From contig CAAAJI010000758.1 in the NCBI GenBank assembly GCA_900642245.1, positions 1 through 22,527 of the forward strand: DNA of 22,527 nucleotides, given 5' to 3'. This document shows positions 12,775-20,543 of the stretch, in pieces; within the stretch, counting starts at the first letter, position 1, and each line of letters starts with the position of its first letter. Position numbers and translations under genes: made by a program. The notes under the pieces are model-generated. The model had not been told where the DNA came from. It saw nothing but the letters and a program-made list of their open reading frames with translations, and ran no database searches. The stretch is from Fragilaria radians (lineage: Eukaryota; Bacillariophyta; Fragilariophyceae; Fragilariales; Fragilariaceae).

Positions 12775-14455
12775 AAGCCGCGCCTTCCGTGCGCCGGCAG
12801 CTCAAGCGGCTCGCCGTCCCACTCCGGATCGTTGAAATGCTCATACGCCTTCACGAAGTCGTAGATCGTGAAATAGTCCTTGCCCTCGAATAGGCGCGTG
12901 CCCCGCCCGATAATTTGCTTGAATTCGATCATCGAGTTGATTGGCCGCAGCAGAACGATGTTCCGCACGTTGCGCGCATCAACCCCGGTTGAAAGCTTTT
13001 GGCTGGTGGTCAGGATGGTCGGGATCGTCTTGTCATTGTCCTGGAAGGTCCGCAGATACTGGTCGCCGAGCGCTCCGTCATTGGCGGTGACGCGTACGCA
13101 ATAATCGGGGCTCGTGCTGGTCTTCACCTGATTGATCAGGTCGCGGATGATCCCGGCATGTTCCTGCGTGGCGCAGAAGACCAATGTCTTCTGCTTCTGG
13201 TCGATCATCTCCATCAGCGTCTTGACGCGGTAAGCCTCACGTTCTCGGATCACGATTGTGCGGTTGAACTCTCCCTCACTGTAGCGCTTGCCCTCGACGA
13301 TCTCGCCCCGGACAATCTCGTCATCCGGCGTGTAGAGATAATCGTCGATCGTCGTGGCAATCTGGCGGACCTTGAATGGCGCAAATAGCCGTCCTGAATG
13401 CCTTGCTTGAGGGAGTAGGTGTAAACCGGCTCGCTGAAATATCGGTACGTGTCCGCGTTTGTCGTGCGGCGTGGGGTCGCAGTAAGTCCAATCTGCACGG
13501 CCGGTTTGAAATACTCGAGAATATCACGCCATTGGCTCTCATCCTGAGCGCCGCCACGATGACACTCATCAATGATGATGCAGTCGAAGAAATCGGCCGG
13601 ATAATCACCAAAGTAGGGCGCCGGCTGGCCGTTCTCATCGATTCCGGACATGAAGGTCTGGAAGATCGTAAAGAACACGCTGGCGTTTTTCGGCACCGCA
13701 CCCTTCTTGCGAATTTCGCCGGGGCTGATGCGTGCTCGTGCGTCGTCGCCGAAGGCATCGAAGCTGTTATAGGCTTGGTCCGCCAGGATGTTGCGGTCGG
13801 CGAGGAACAGGATGCGAGGGCGCCGAGTGGGTTCACCTGCCGCTTTCCAGTCGCTGATGTTCCACCTCGCGCCGAACAGCTTCCAGGCGATCTGGAATGC
13901 AATCACGGTCTTGCCAGTGCCGGTGGCGAGCGTCAGCAGGATGCGGTCCTTACCGTCGGCGATCCCGTCCAACGTCCGCTGAATCGCATTATACTGATAA
14001 TATCGGGGTTCGAAGCGTCCGTCTGTCTGCAGTGGGACAGCAGCAAACCGGTCGCGCCATTGATTGGGTTCGGCATAGGTTGCCGCCCACAGTTCCTCCG
14101 GCGTCGGCCAACGTTCCACCAGGGCTTCCACACCGGTTTGCATATCGATCCGGTAAATTTCTGTGCCATTGGTGGCAAAGGCGAAGCGCGTCTGGAGGCA
14201 GGCAGCATAATCCTTCGCTTGGCCCACGCCCTCAGTGTAGCTCTTGCCTGCAGCTTTTGCCTCGACTGCGGCTAGCTTAGTATTGCGATAGACCAGCACA
14301 TAATCGGCTGACTTTGGCGCGGCCCGCTTCCCGCCGCCCATGATCCGTCCCGGTGCGATGACCTCCCGCCGCGTCCGGCTGTCCGGCACTGCGCCCCAGC
14401 CCGCCGCGTGGAGCGCGGGATCGATCAGCTCGGCGCGGGTTTCGGCCTCATTCAT
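12771..14455 (-). pseudogene. hsdR: Type I restriction endonuclease subunit R, frameshifted and truncated
   Basis: HsdR provides the nuclease and DNA translocase of a type I system. The start is ATG 14455, overlapping the hsdS stop as ATGA. The N-terminal nuclease domain is present (D51, E65, K67 in ADYVLVYRNTKLAAVEAKA). Helicase motifs follow: ATGTGKT at 177-183, DECH at 296-299 and TATPRR at 325-330. Near 13380 the frame is lost after QGIQDGYL; the next frame resumes exactly where expected and carries TLVFCAT, TGVDARNVRNIVLLRPI and QIIGRGTR. One missing G (GGCGCC reduced to GCGCC) explains this. The protein then ends at EPLELPAHGRRGL; relatives continue for roughly 200 more residues, so the C-terminus is apparently lost. 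Restriction activity is unlikely. Confidence 0.9.
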
Positions 14456-15673
14456 GCGGCGAGCAACACGGCCCCTGACTGGTCGCCAGAAAAGGCGCGG
14501 TTTAGGAGAGATTGCTTTAGGCGCTCGAAGGCTCCGAGCTTGTGGCGCTGTATCGCTTCCAACGAACGAACATGATTGGCCAAGTCGTTCAATCTGGCAA
14601 GCAAGCTCTCTTGATCTGCGAGTGGTGGGATCGGTACATTCAGTGTTCCAAGATTACTCCGACTTATTCTGAGCCGTGTCGCGCCCGTTGTCAGATTGGC
14701 GACTTGCGCCGCATACTCTCCTGATTGTGCATAGTAGCAAAACAGTTCAGGCAGCAGTGTGTTCGGCTTGAAGCGCACGATTGTGCAATCGACCGCTGTA
14801 ATCATTCGCTCATCGATATCTGGGATCATACAGGCTCGACCTACTGGATCAGGAAGCCTCGAAACCAAACAATCGCCCGCAAAAATCTCGGTGCAACGCA
14901 ATCGTTTGAACGTGGCATTGGAAATGTAGCGAGCCTTGTGTGCCCGGTCTTTGAAAAAACCGTCACCCACATTACCGGTTTGAATGAGCCTTATGCCTTC
15001 AGGGTTCTGGTCCTTGCTTTCGATCCAATCGCCGTCGTCGAATATTGCGGTCAACTCTATTAACGGATGGCGGGTGCAATTACTGAGCCCAAAGGACTTG
15101 TCGATGGCGCTGCGGAACAACTCGCGCATTTGCGAGGTTTTTTTCGGTGTTCTCGATTGCAATTGCAATCACGGCGAAGGCCTTATCCAGAACCGCCACA
15201 ATCCGCCGCTGCTCTTCGAGGGCTGGAAGCGGAACATCCACTGTTTTTACAAGGTCCGAATTTAGATTTCTAACGGTTGAACCAGCAGCTAAACCGTCAA
15301 ATTGACGATAAGCGGCATCGGAGCCTAAAAAGTAGTACAGGTAATCTTGGTCAAACAGGCCACATTTATCGCTTAGAACGAGCCATCCGTCATGGATGCA
15401 TCCGGTTGTCCTCATGATATACGGGCGGCCGAAGCTCATCGAATTCGAAAGAATAAAGTCACCAGACTATACTAAACGCGATTTTTTCACCCCCTCAGGC
15501 CGAATTTTTTCTTTGGTGAATTCGATATACTTATCGCTGGCCGTCGCATCGCTAATCTTTACCCAATTAATGCCATCAGTATCAGATGTCAGATAACTCT
15601 GGATGGGTCGTGGTGAGCCACCTCGGGCAATGCGGCAAAGGTCTCCCAGCTTTTTAGTCGGATAAGCACCCAT
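14452..15673 (-). pseudogene. hsdS: Type I specificity subunit S, nonsense and frameshift
   Basis: HsdS sets the DNA target through two recognition domains. The start at ATG 15673 shares one base with the hsdM stop (TGATG). The first recognition domain begins KLGDLCRIARGGSPRP and breaks at an in-frame TAG (15469-15467) after KKSRLV; the same frame resumes at once with SGDFILSNSMSFGRPYI, so one base substitution explains the stop. The central conserved helix (LPALEEQRRIVAVLDKAFAVI...ENTEKNLANAR) then loses frame near 15122, and ELFRSAIDKSFGL continues in another frame. The second recognition domain and the C-terminal conserved region (IPPLADQESLLARLNDLANHVRSLE...) are intact. Two separate lesions indicate real decay. 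GC is visibly lower than in the core genes. Confidence 0.9.
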
Positions 15674-17121
15674 CACAGCAATTCCCTCACCTGGACCAGC
15701 AACTCGGCGCTCTCGGCATCGAGCTTTGCGATTTCGCCCAAGATCTGTTCCGGGCTGCCCAGCACCTCCGCTTTTGGCGCATTGGGGTTGCGGACGGTGA
15801 GGTCGCATCCTCCGAGATCGATGCTGTCGGCAGCAATACTCCAGCTGTTTGGGCTATCCGCAAAGTTCGCTTGCTTTAAGACAAAATCCGCTAGGTCGGC
15901 ATCGTTGAGGGCGCTTGTCTTACCCATCGTACGACCTGGATCGAGCCGGTAATAATAGATGTTCCGCGTGGCTTCGCCTTTCTCGAAGAACAGCACCACC
16001 GTCTTGACACCCGCTCCCTGAAAGGTGCCGCTGGGCATGTCGAGCACGGTGTGGAGGTTGCAGTTTTCTAGCAGCTCCTTGCGAAGCGCGACGCTGGCGT
16101 TGTCGGTGTTGGAAAGGAAGGTGTTCTTGATTACCACCGCTCCAGAGCCCCCCGCGCGCAGGGAGCGGATGAAGTGTTGCAGGAAAAGGTACGCCGTCTC
16201 TCCAGTTTTAATAGGGAAGTTCTGCTGGATTTCGGGCCGCTCCTTGCCGCCGAACGGTGGATTGGCGAGGACGACGTCGAACCGATCTTTCTCCTGGATG
16301 TCGAGGACGTTTTCATTCAACGTGTTAGTGTGAACAATGTTCGGCGCGTCGATCCCGTGCAGGATCATGTTCATGATGCCGATCACATAGGCGAGGCTCT
16401 TTTTCTCCTTCCCGAAGAAAGTGCCGTTCTGCAGCCGTGCTTTTTCGGCGGTCGAATTGGCCTGCGAGTCGAGATACTCGAACGCCTCGCAAAGGAAGCC
16501 TGCCGAGCCGCACGCGCCGTCGTAAATGCGCTGGCCGATTTGCGGCTTCACGACGTTGATCATCGCACGGATGAGCGGGCGCGGAGTGTAATATTCGCCG
16601 CCGTTACGGCCCGCATTACCCATCTTTCGGATCTTCGCTTCGTATAGCTCTGACAGCTCATGCTTTTCGGCCACGCTGCCAAAACGAAGCTGGTCGATCA
16701 GGTCGAGGGCATCCCGCAGCGAATAGCCGCTGGTAAACTTGTTTTTGATCTCGGCAAAAATCTCGCCGATCTTGTATTCGATGGTGTTCGGCTCAGCGCG
16801 CCCACGAAAGCCCTGCAAATATGGGAATAGCTCGCGGTTTACGTAGTCGATTAGGTCGGGACCAGTCTTTGCCCGGTTATGGTCGAGCTTGCCCGAACTG
16901 TCCTTGGGCGAGGCCCAGATTCCCCACCGGTGTGCTGCATCGACGATTGGCGTGTGAGCCCGGCCAGCGAGTTCCGCCTGGACGGCGCGCTCCTTTTCCA
17001 GATCGTCCAGATATTTGAGAAAGAGCAGCCAACTCGCCTGTTCGACGTAATCGAGCTCCGTTGTGCAACCCGCTTCTTTCCACAGAACGTCGTCTATATT
17101 CTTGAATGTCTGTTCGAACAT
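15673..17121 (-). CDS. hsdM: Type I restriction-modification methyltransferase subunit M
   Basis: HsdM methylates adenine within a type I complex. The protein is 482 residues from ATG 17121 (MFEQTFKNIDDVLW), with GGGGG just upstream; an in-frame upstream extension would be coded by the rpoA terminator and is rejected. The N-terminal helical domain (1-165) precedes GEYYTPR at 175-181, the AdoMet motif DGACGSAGFL at 201-210 (a variant of DPACGSGGF), and the catalytic NPPF at 287-290. The remaining fold includes GGSGAVVIKNTFL and VLDMPSGTFQGAGVKTVVLFF. It is the first gene of hsdM-hsdS-hsdR and the only intact one. HsdM needs HsdS for DNA binding, so it is probably inactive alone unless another S subunit exists. 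Confidence 0.95.
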   Translation of the reverse strand: MFEQTFKNIDDVLWKEAGCTTELDYVEQASWLLFLKYLDDLEKERAVQAELAGRAHTPIVDAAHRWGIWASPKDSSGKLDHNRAKTGPDLIDYVNRELFPYLQGFRGRAEPNTIEYKIGEIFAEIKNKFTSGYSLRDALDLIDQLRFGSVAEKHELSELYEAKIRKMGNAGRNGGEYYTPRPLIRAMINVVKPQIGQRIYDGACGSAGFLCEAFEYLDSQANSTAEKARLQNGTFFGKEKKSLAYVIGIMNMILHGIDAPNIVHTNTLNENVLDIQEKDRFDVVLANPPFGGKERPEIQQNFPIKTGETAYLFLQHFIRSLRAGGSGAVVIKNTFLSNTDNASVALRKELLENCNLHTVLDMPSGTFQGAGVKTVVLFFEKGEATRNIYYYRLDPGRTMGKTSALNDADLADFVLKQANFADSPNSWSIAADSIDLGGCDLTVRNPNAPKAEVLGSPEQILGEIAKLDAESAELLVQVRELL

Positions 17122-17175
17122 GATTCCCCCGATGTCGCGGCACCATGGCGTCAGGTGGCACGTGCAACAACAGAA

Positions 17176-17203
17176 AAGGGCCGCCCCATTGGGACGGCCC
17201 TTC
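17176..17203 (-). terminator. rpoA: Intrinsic terminator of rpsM-rpsK-rpoA
   Basis: On the minus strand the stem AAGGGCCGTCCC / GGGGCGGCCCTT closes over AATG and is followed by TTCTGTTGTTG. It begins about 27 nt after the rpoA stop. It lies between rpoA and hsdM, so neither the restriction genes nor rplQ need be transcribed from the ribosomal promoter. Confidence 0.8.
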
Positions 17204-17229
17204 AATAGTTTGCTACAAACTTCGAGGCG

Positions 17230-18312
17230 TCAGCCGAGAAGCTCCTGCTCCAGCTTCTTCGCCATCTCTTCGATATTCTCCGGCGGCCAGCCGGGGATGT
17301 CCATCCCGAGGCGGAGGCCCATCGAAGCAAGGACTTCCTTGATTTCGTTCAAGGACTTGCGGCCGAAGTTGGGGGTGCGGAGCATTTCGGCTTCGGTCTT
17401 CTGGACGAGATCACCGATGTAGATGATGTTGTCGTTCTTGAGGCAATTGGCCGAGCGCACGCTGAGCTCCAGCTCGTCGACCTTCTTGAGCAGGTAACGG
17501 TTGAGCTGGTTGGTGTCGGCGGCGATCTGGGCTTCGCTTCCGGCCGGGGCCTGGGCCGCGCCGCCGATCATGCCCGACGGGGCCGATCGAACCATGGCGT
17601 CGTCGAAGTGGACGAACAATTGCAGCTGGTCCTGGAGGATCCGCGCGGCGAACGCGAGGGCGTCTTCCGGGCTGACCGTGCCGTCGGTCTCGATGGTCAG
17701 CGTGAGCTTGTCGTAATCGAGCTCCTGTCCGACGCGGGTGTTCTCGATCTTGTAGGCTACCTGGCGGACCGGGCTGTACAGCGCGTCGATCGGGATCAGG
17801 CCGATCGGGGCGTCGGCCGGGCGGTTGGCCTGGCTCGGGACATAGCCTTTGCCGACGTCGACCGTCAGTTCCATGTTGAAGGTCACGCCCTGGTCGAGGT
17901 GGCACAGCACGAGGTCGGGGTTTGTGATCTCGATGTCGCCGGTGGCCGCGATCTGCCCAGCGGTGACTTCGCCCGGGCCGGTGGCCGACAGCTGGAGCCG
18001 CTTGGGGCCCTCGCCTTCCATGCGGAGCGCAATCTGTTTGACGTTGAGCACGATGTCGGTGACGTCCTCGCGGACTCCGGCCAGGCTGCTGAACTCATGC
18101 AGCACGCCCTCGATCTTGATCGAGGTGACGGCGGCGCCCTGGAGCGAGGAGAGAAGCACGCGACGGAGCGAGTTGCCGAGCGTCATCCCGAAGCCGCGTT
18201 CCAGCGGTTCCGCGACGAAGACGCCCTTGCGGCGGACATCGCCTGCGCCGGCCTTGCGCTCGAGCGCCTGCGGCTTCTTGAGTTCCTGCCAGTTTTTTGC
18301 GTTGACGGTCAT
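17230..18312 (-). CDS. rpoA: RNA polymerase subunit alpha
   Basis: Alpha dimerises to nucleate RNA polymerase, and its C-terminal domain contacts promoter UP elements and activators. The protein is 360 residues from ATG 18312 (MTVNAKNWQELKKPQALE) behind AAGGA (6 nt). The N-terminal domain (1-235) has the conserved LERGFGMTLGNSLRRVLLSSL dimer helix and VLHEFSSLAGVREDVTDI. The C-terminal domain (about 265-330) has VDELELSVRSANCLKNDNIIYIGDLV and LRTPNFGRKSLNEIKEVLASMGLRLGM. Frames running upstream through rpsK are artefacts. The order rpsM-rpsK-rpoA is standard, but the usual next gene, rplQ, is displaced downstream by the restriction island. Confidence 0.98.
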   Translation of the reverse strand: MTVNAKNWQELKKPQALERKAGAGDVRRKGVFVAEPLERGFGMTLGNSLRRVLLSSLQGAAVTSIKIEGVLHEFSSLAGVREDVTDIVLNVKQIALRMEGEGPKRLQLSATGPGEVTAGQIAATGDIEITNPDLVLCHLDQGVTFNMELTVDVGKGYVPSQANRPADAPIGLIPIDALYSPVRQVAYKIENTRVGQELDYDKLTLTIETDGTVSPEDALAFAARILQDQLQLFVHFDDAMVRSAPSGMIGGAAQAPAGSEAQIAADTNQLNRYLLKKVDELELSVRSANCLKNDNIIYIGDLVQKTEAEMLRTPNFGRKSLNEIKEVLASMGLRLGMDIPGWPPENIEEMAKKLEQELLG

Positions 18313-18412
18313 ATCGTTTCCTTGGCAGCTGGGGCAGCGGCGTCCCGCTAACTCCCTGATTTTAAATTCTTCGTCTTCACCCCTCGGCGAAAGTATCACT
18401 TTCGCCGAAAAA

Positions 18413-18802
18413 TCAGACGCGGCGGCGCTTGGACGGGCGGACGCCGTTGTGGGGGATCGGGGTGACATCGCGGATCGAGGTGATCTGGAAGCCGACCGAC
18501 TGGAGCGCCCGAAGCGCGCTTTCGCGGCCCGAACCGGGACCCTTGACCTCGACTTCGAGGGTGCGGACGCCATGTTCCGCGGCCTTGCGGCCGGCATCTT
18601 CCGCGGCGACCTGGGCAGCATAGGGAGTCGATTTACGGCTGCCCTTGAAGCCCATCGTGCCGGCGCTCGACCAGGCAATCGCATTGCCCTGCGCATCGGT
18701 GATGGTGATCATGGTGTTGTTGAAGCTGGCGTTAACATGCGCCACCCCCGATGTGATGTTTTTGCGCTCGCGGCGGCGGAGGCGCTGGGTTGGTTGTGCC
18801 AT
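18413..18802 (-). CDS. rpsK: 30S ribosomal protein S11
   Basis: S11 is part of the 30S platform that holds the mRNA-tRNA helix in the E site. The 129-residue protein starts MAQPTQRLRRRERKNITSGVAHV and contains ASFNNTMITITDAQGN, SSAGTMGFKGSRKSTPYAAQ and the basic end PIPHNGVRPSKRRRV, all typical of S11. ATG 18802 follows TCAGGAACACTA, an AGGA-containing ribosome site. It lies 90 nt after rpsM and 100 nt before rpoA. Confidence 0.98.
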   Translation of the reverse strand: MAQPTQRLRRRERKNITSGVAHVNASFNNTMITITDAQGNAIAWSSAGTMGFKGSRKSTPYAAQVAAEDAGRKAAEHGVRTLEVEVKGPGSGRESALRALQSVGFQITSIRDVTPIPHNGVRPSKRRRV

Positions 18803-18892
18803 TAGTGTTCCTGACCTGAAATCTCGTTCGAAACCGGGGTGAAAAGTCCCAAAGGTCGCACTCGCTTCACGCGGATGCGCTCTTTATCGGGT

Positions 18893-19261
18893 TTACTTCT
18901 TCTTCCCGGCGATCGGCTTGGCCTTGCCCTTGCGGGTGCGCGCATTGGTATGCGTACGCTGGCCGCGGACCGGGAGGCCCTTGCGATGGCGAAGCCCGCG
19001 ATAGCAGGCAAGATCCATCAGCCGCTTGATGTTCATCGACGTGGTACGGCGAAGATCGCCCTCGACCGTATGTTCGGCGTCGATCGTCTCACGGATCTGG
19101 AGGACTTCCTGGTCGGTCAGATCCTGCACCCGGCGTTCCGGCGCGAGCTTCAGCTTCTCGGTGATTTCCTTGGCCTTGGTGCGCCCAATGCCGTGGATAT
19201 AGGTCAGCGCAATCTCAACGCGCTTGTTGGTGGGGATGTTGACCCCGGCGATACGTGCCAT
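18893..19261 (-). CDS. rpsM: 30S ribosomal protein S13
   Basis: S13 sits in the 30S head and bridges to the 50S subunit. The protein is 122 residues from ATG 19261 (MARIAGVNIPTNKRVEIALTYIHGIG), behind GGGAGAA; a longer frame to 19312 is rejected because S13 always starts here. The LACYRGLRHRKGLPVRGQRTHTNARTRKGK tail is diagnostic. It is the first gene of the minus-strand unit, divergent from ribF. In many bacteria rpsM is fed by read-through from secY/adk; here a local promoter (19398-19426) must drive it. Confidence 0.98.
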   Translation of the reverse strand: MARIAGVNIPTNKRVEIALTYIHGIGRTKAKEITEKLKLAPERRVQDLTDQEVLQIRETIDAEHTVEGDLRRTTSMNIKRLMDLACYRGLRHRKGLPVRGQRTHTNARTRKGKAKPIAGKKK

Positions 19262-19397
19262 ATGACTAAATTCTCCCAAGCTCCACAGGGTGGCGTGGCA
19301 CGCGCACCCCATCTCAAAGCGACGATCCCGATTCCAAATGCAAAACCGACGCGCGCACGGATGCGCCGCCGACTTACCGGTGGAACGGGATAGGGGT

Positions 19398-19426
19398 CAT
19401 TTAGGTTTGGCCGCCCGCCGAGTCAA
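19398..19426 (-). promoter_or_regulatory. Sigma-70 promoter of rpsM-rpsK-rpoA
   Basis: On the minus strand TTGACT (19426-19421) is 17 nt from TAAATG (19403-19398), matching the consensus at 5 of 6 and 4 of 6 positions. The leader to ATG 19261 would be about 130 nt, long enough for ribosomal-protein feedback control, although I see no specific regulatory fold. Confidence 0.5.
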
Positions 19427-19494
19427 GCAGGCTGGTCAGCCGGCGAGTCAAGCGTCTGGACTTGAAACTGATTGGCGTTAAGCCAGCCGGCGAC

Positions 19495-20427
19495 ATGCAG
19501 CGCCTGACCCTCAAGCAGCCAGTCCCGGACCCGTTGCGCGGCGCCATCGTCGCGCTCGGCAACTTCGACGGCTTCCACCTCGGCCATCAGGCGGTGGTGG
19601 GACGCGCGGTCCAACGTGGCGCGCATGAGCGGCGCCCGGTCATCGTCGCCACCTTCGACCCCCATCCGGTACGCCACTTCCGGCCGGATACGCCGCCCTT
19701 CCGCCTGACCAGCCTCGACCAGCGGCAACGCCTATTCGCGGCCGCCGGGGCGGACGCAATGCTGGTGTTCGAGTTCGACGCCGCCCTTGCTGCAACCACT
19801 GCCGAGGAGTTCGTCTCGCAATTGCTGGGGGCACGGATCGGCGCTAGCGGGGTCGTAACCGGCGAGGATTTCACGTTCGGAAACGGGCGTGGCGGCAATG
19901 CGGCGGTGCTGCGCGAGCTTGGTGCCGCGCACGGCGTCGTGGCCGAGACGGTCGGGGCCGTCGCCCTGGACGGAGTCCCTGTATCCTCCAGCCGCATCCG
20001 CGAGGCGCTCAAGGCCGGCGACCCGCACAGCGCGACGCAGCTGCTGACCCGTCCGTTTGCGATCGAGGGCCAGGTGATCCACGGCGACAAGCGAGGCCGA
20101 GAGCTTGGCTGGCCGACCGCCAATGTCGAACTCGGCCCCTACCAGCGCCCGGCCTATGGCATTTATGCAGTGCGGGTCCGTCTCGATGACGAAAGCGAGC
20201 ATCACGGGGTTGCGAATCTGGGCGTCCGGCCGATGTTCGACCCGCCCCGCGAACTGCTGGAGGCCGTGCTGTTCGACTGGGATGGCGACTTGTACGGGCG
20301 GACCATCGAGGTGGCGCTGCACCATTATATACGCCCGGAGATGACGTTCGAGGGCATGGCCGCACTCAAGGCGCAAATGGATGCGGATGCGGCGGAGGCG
20401 CGTCATTTGCTAAGTCCGTCACCCTGA
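19495..20427 (+). CDS. ribF: Bifunctional riboflavin kinase / FAD synthetase
   Basis: RibF phosphorylates riboflavin to FMN and adenylylates FMN to FAD. The protein is 310 residues from ATG 19495 (MQRLTLKQP); a TTG 11 codons upstream is possible, and neither has a strong ribosome site. The N-terminal FAD-synthetase domain has the nucleotidyltransferase motif GNFDGFHLGH at 22-31, GVVTGEDFTFGNGRGGN, and VSSSRIREAL. The C-terminal flavokinase domain has GDKRGRELGWPTANVE and the helix YIRPEMTFEGMAALKAQM. The last codons and the stop (LSPSP-stop) lie within the left arm of an inverted repeat. It precedes ileS, a common order (ribF-ileS-lspA). Confidence 0.96.
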   Translation: MQRLTLKQPVPDPLRGAIVALGNFDGFHLGHQAVVGRAVQRGAHERRPVIVATFDPHPVRHFRPDTPPFRLTSLDQRQRLFAAAGADAMLVFEFDAALAATTAEEFVSQLLGARIGASGVVTGEDFTFGNGRGGNAAVLRELGAAHGVVAETVGAVALDGVPVSSSRIREALKAGDPHSATQLLTRPFAIEGQVIHGDKRGRELGWPTANVELGPYQRPAYGIYAVRVRLDDESEHHGVANLGVRPMFDPPRELLEAVLFDWDGDLYGRTIEVALHHYIRPEMTFEGMAALKAQMDADAAEARHLLSPSP

Positions 20428-20501
20428 ACTTGTTTCAGCATCCATTTCGCCACCCGCACCGCGGCCTGCCAATGGATGCTGAAACAAGTTCAGCGTGACG
20501 G
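20416..20501. repeat. 31-bp inverted repeat with 24-nt spacer, ribF-ileS
   Basis: The arms at 20416-20446 and 20471-20501 are reverse complements at 30 of 31 positions (one C/G difference). Each contains CTGAACTTGTTTCAGCATCC. Similar palindromes (CCTGAACTTGTTTCAG) are, to my knowledge, widespread in sphingomonad genomes. It can form a long hairpin that overlaps the end of ribF and lies 42 nt before the ileS start. There is no T-run, so it may attenuate or stabilise transcript ends rather than terminate. Confidence 0.9.
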
Positions 20502-20543
20502 TGGTGTTTGCAATCGGGCTGTCCCCCGCTAGAGCCGCCCGCA

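Noticed and set aside
14452..15673. Phase-variable hsdS with inverted recombining repeats
   Set aside because: There is no second hsdS fragment, recombinase or inverted copy; the lesions are a point stop and a small indel.
17122..17205. N-terminal extension of HsdM
   Set aside because: These codons are made from the rpoA terminator hairpin; ATG 17121 matches the family start.
18313..18696. Upstream extension of the rpoA frame, giving a 488-residue protein
   Set aside because: It runs through rpsK in another frame, is Arg/Ser/Ala-rich, and the true rpoA start at 18312 has an AAGGA site.
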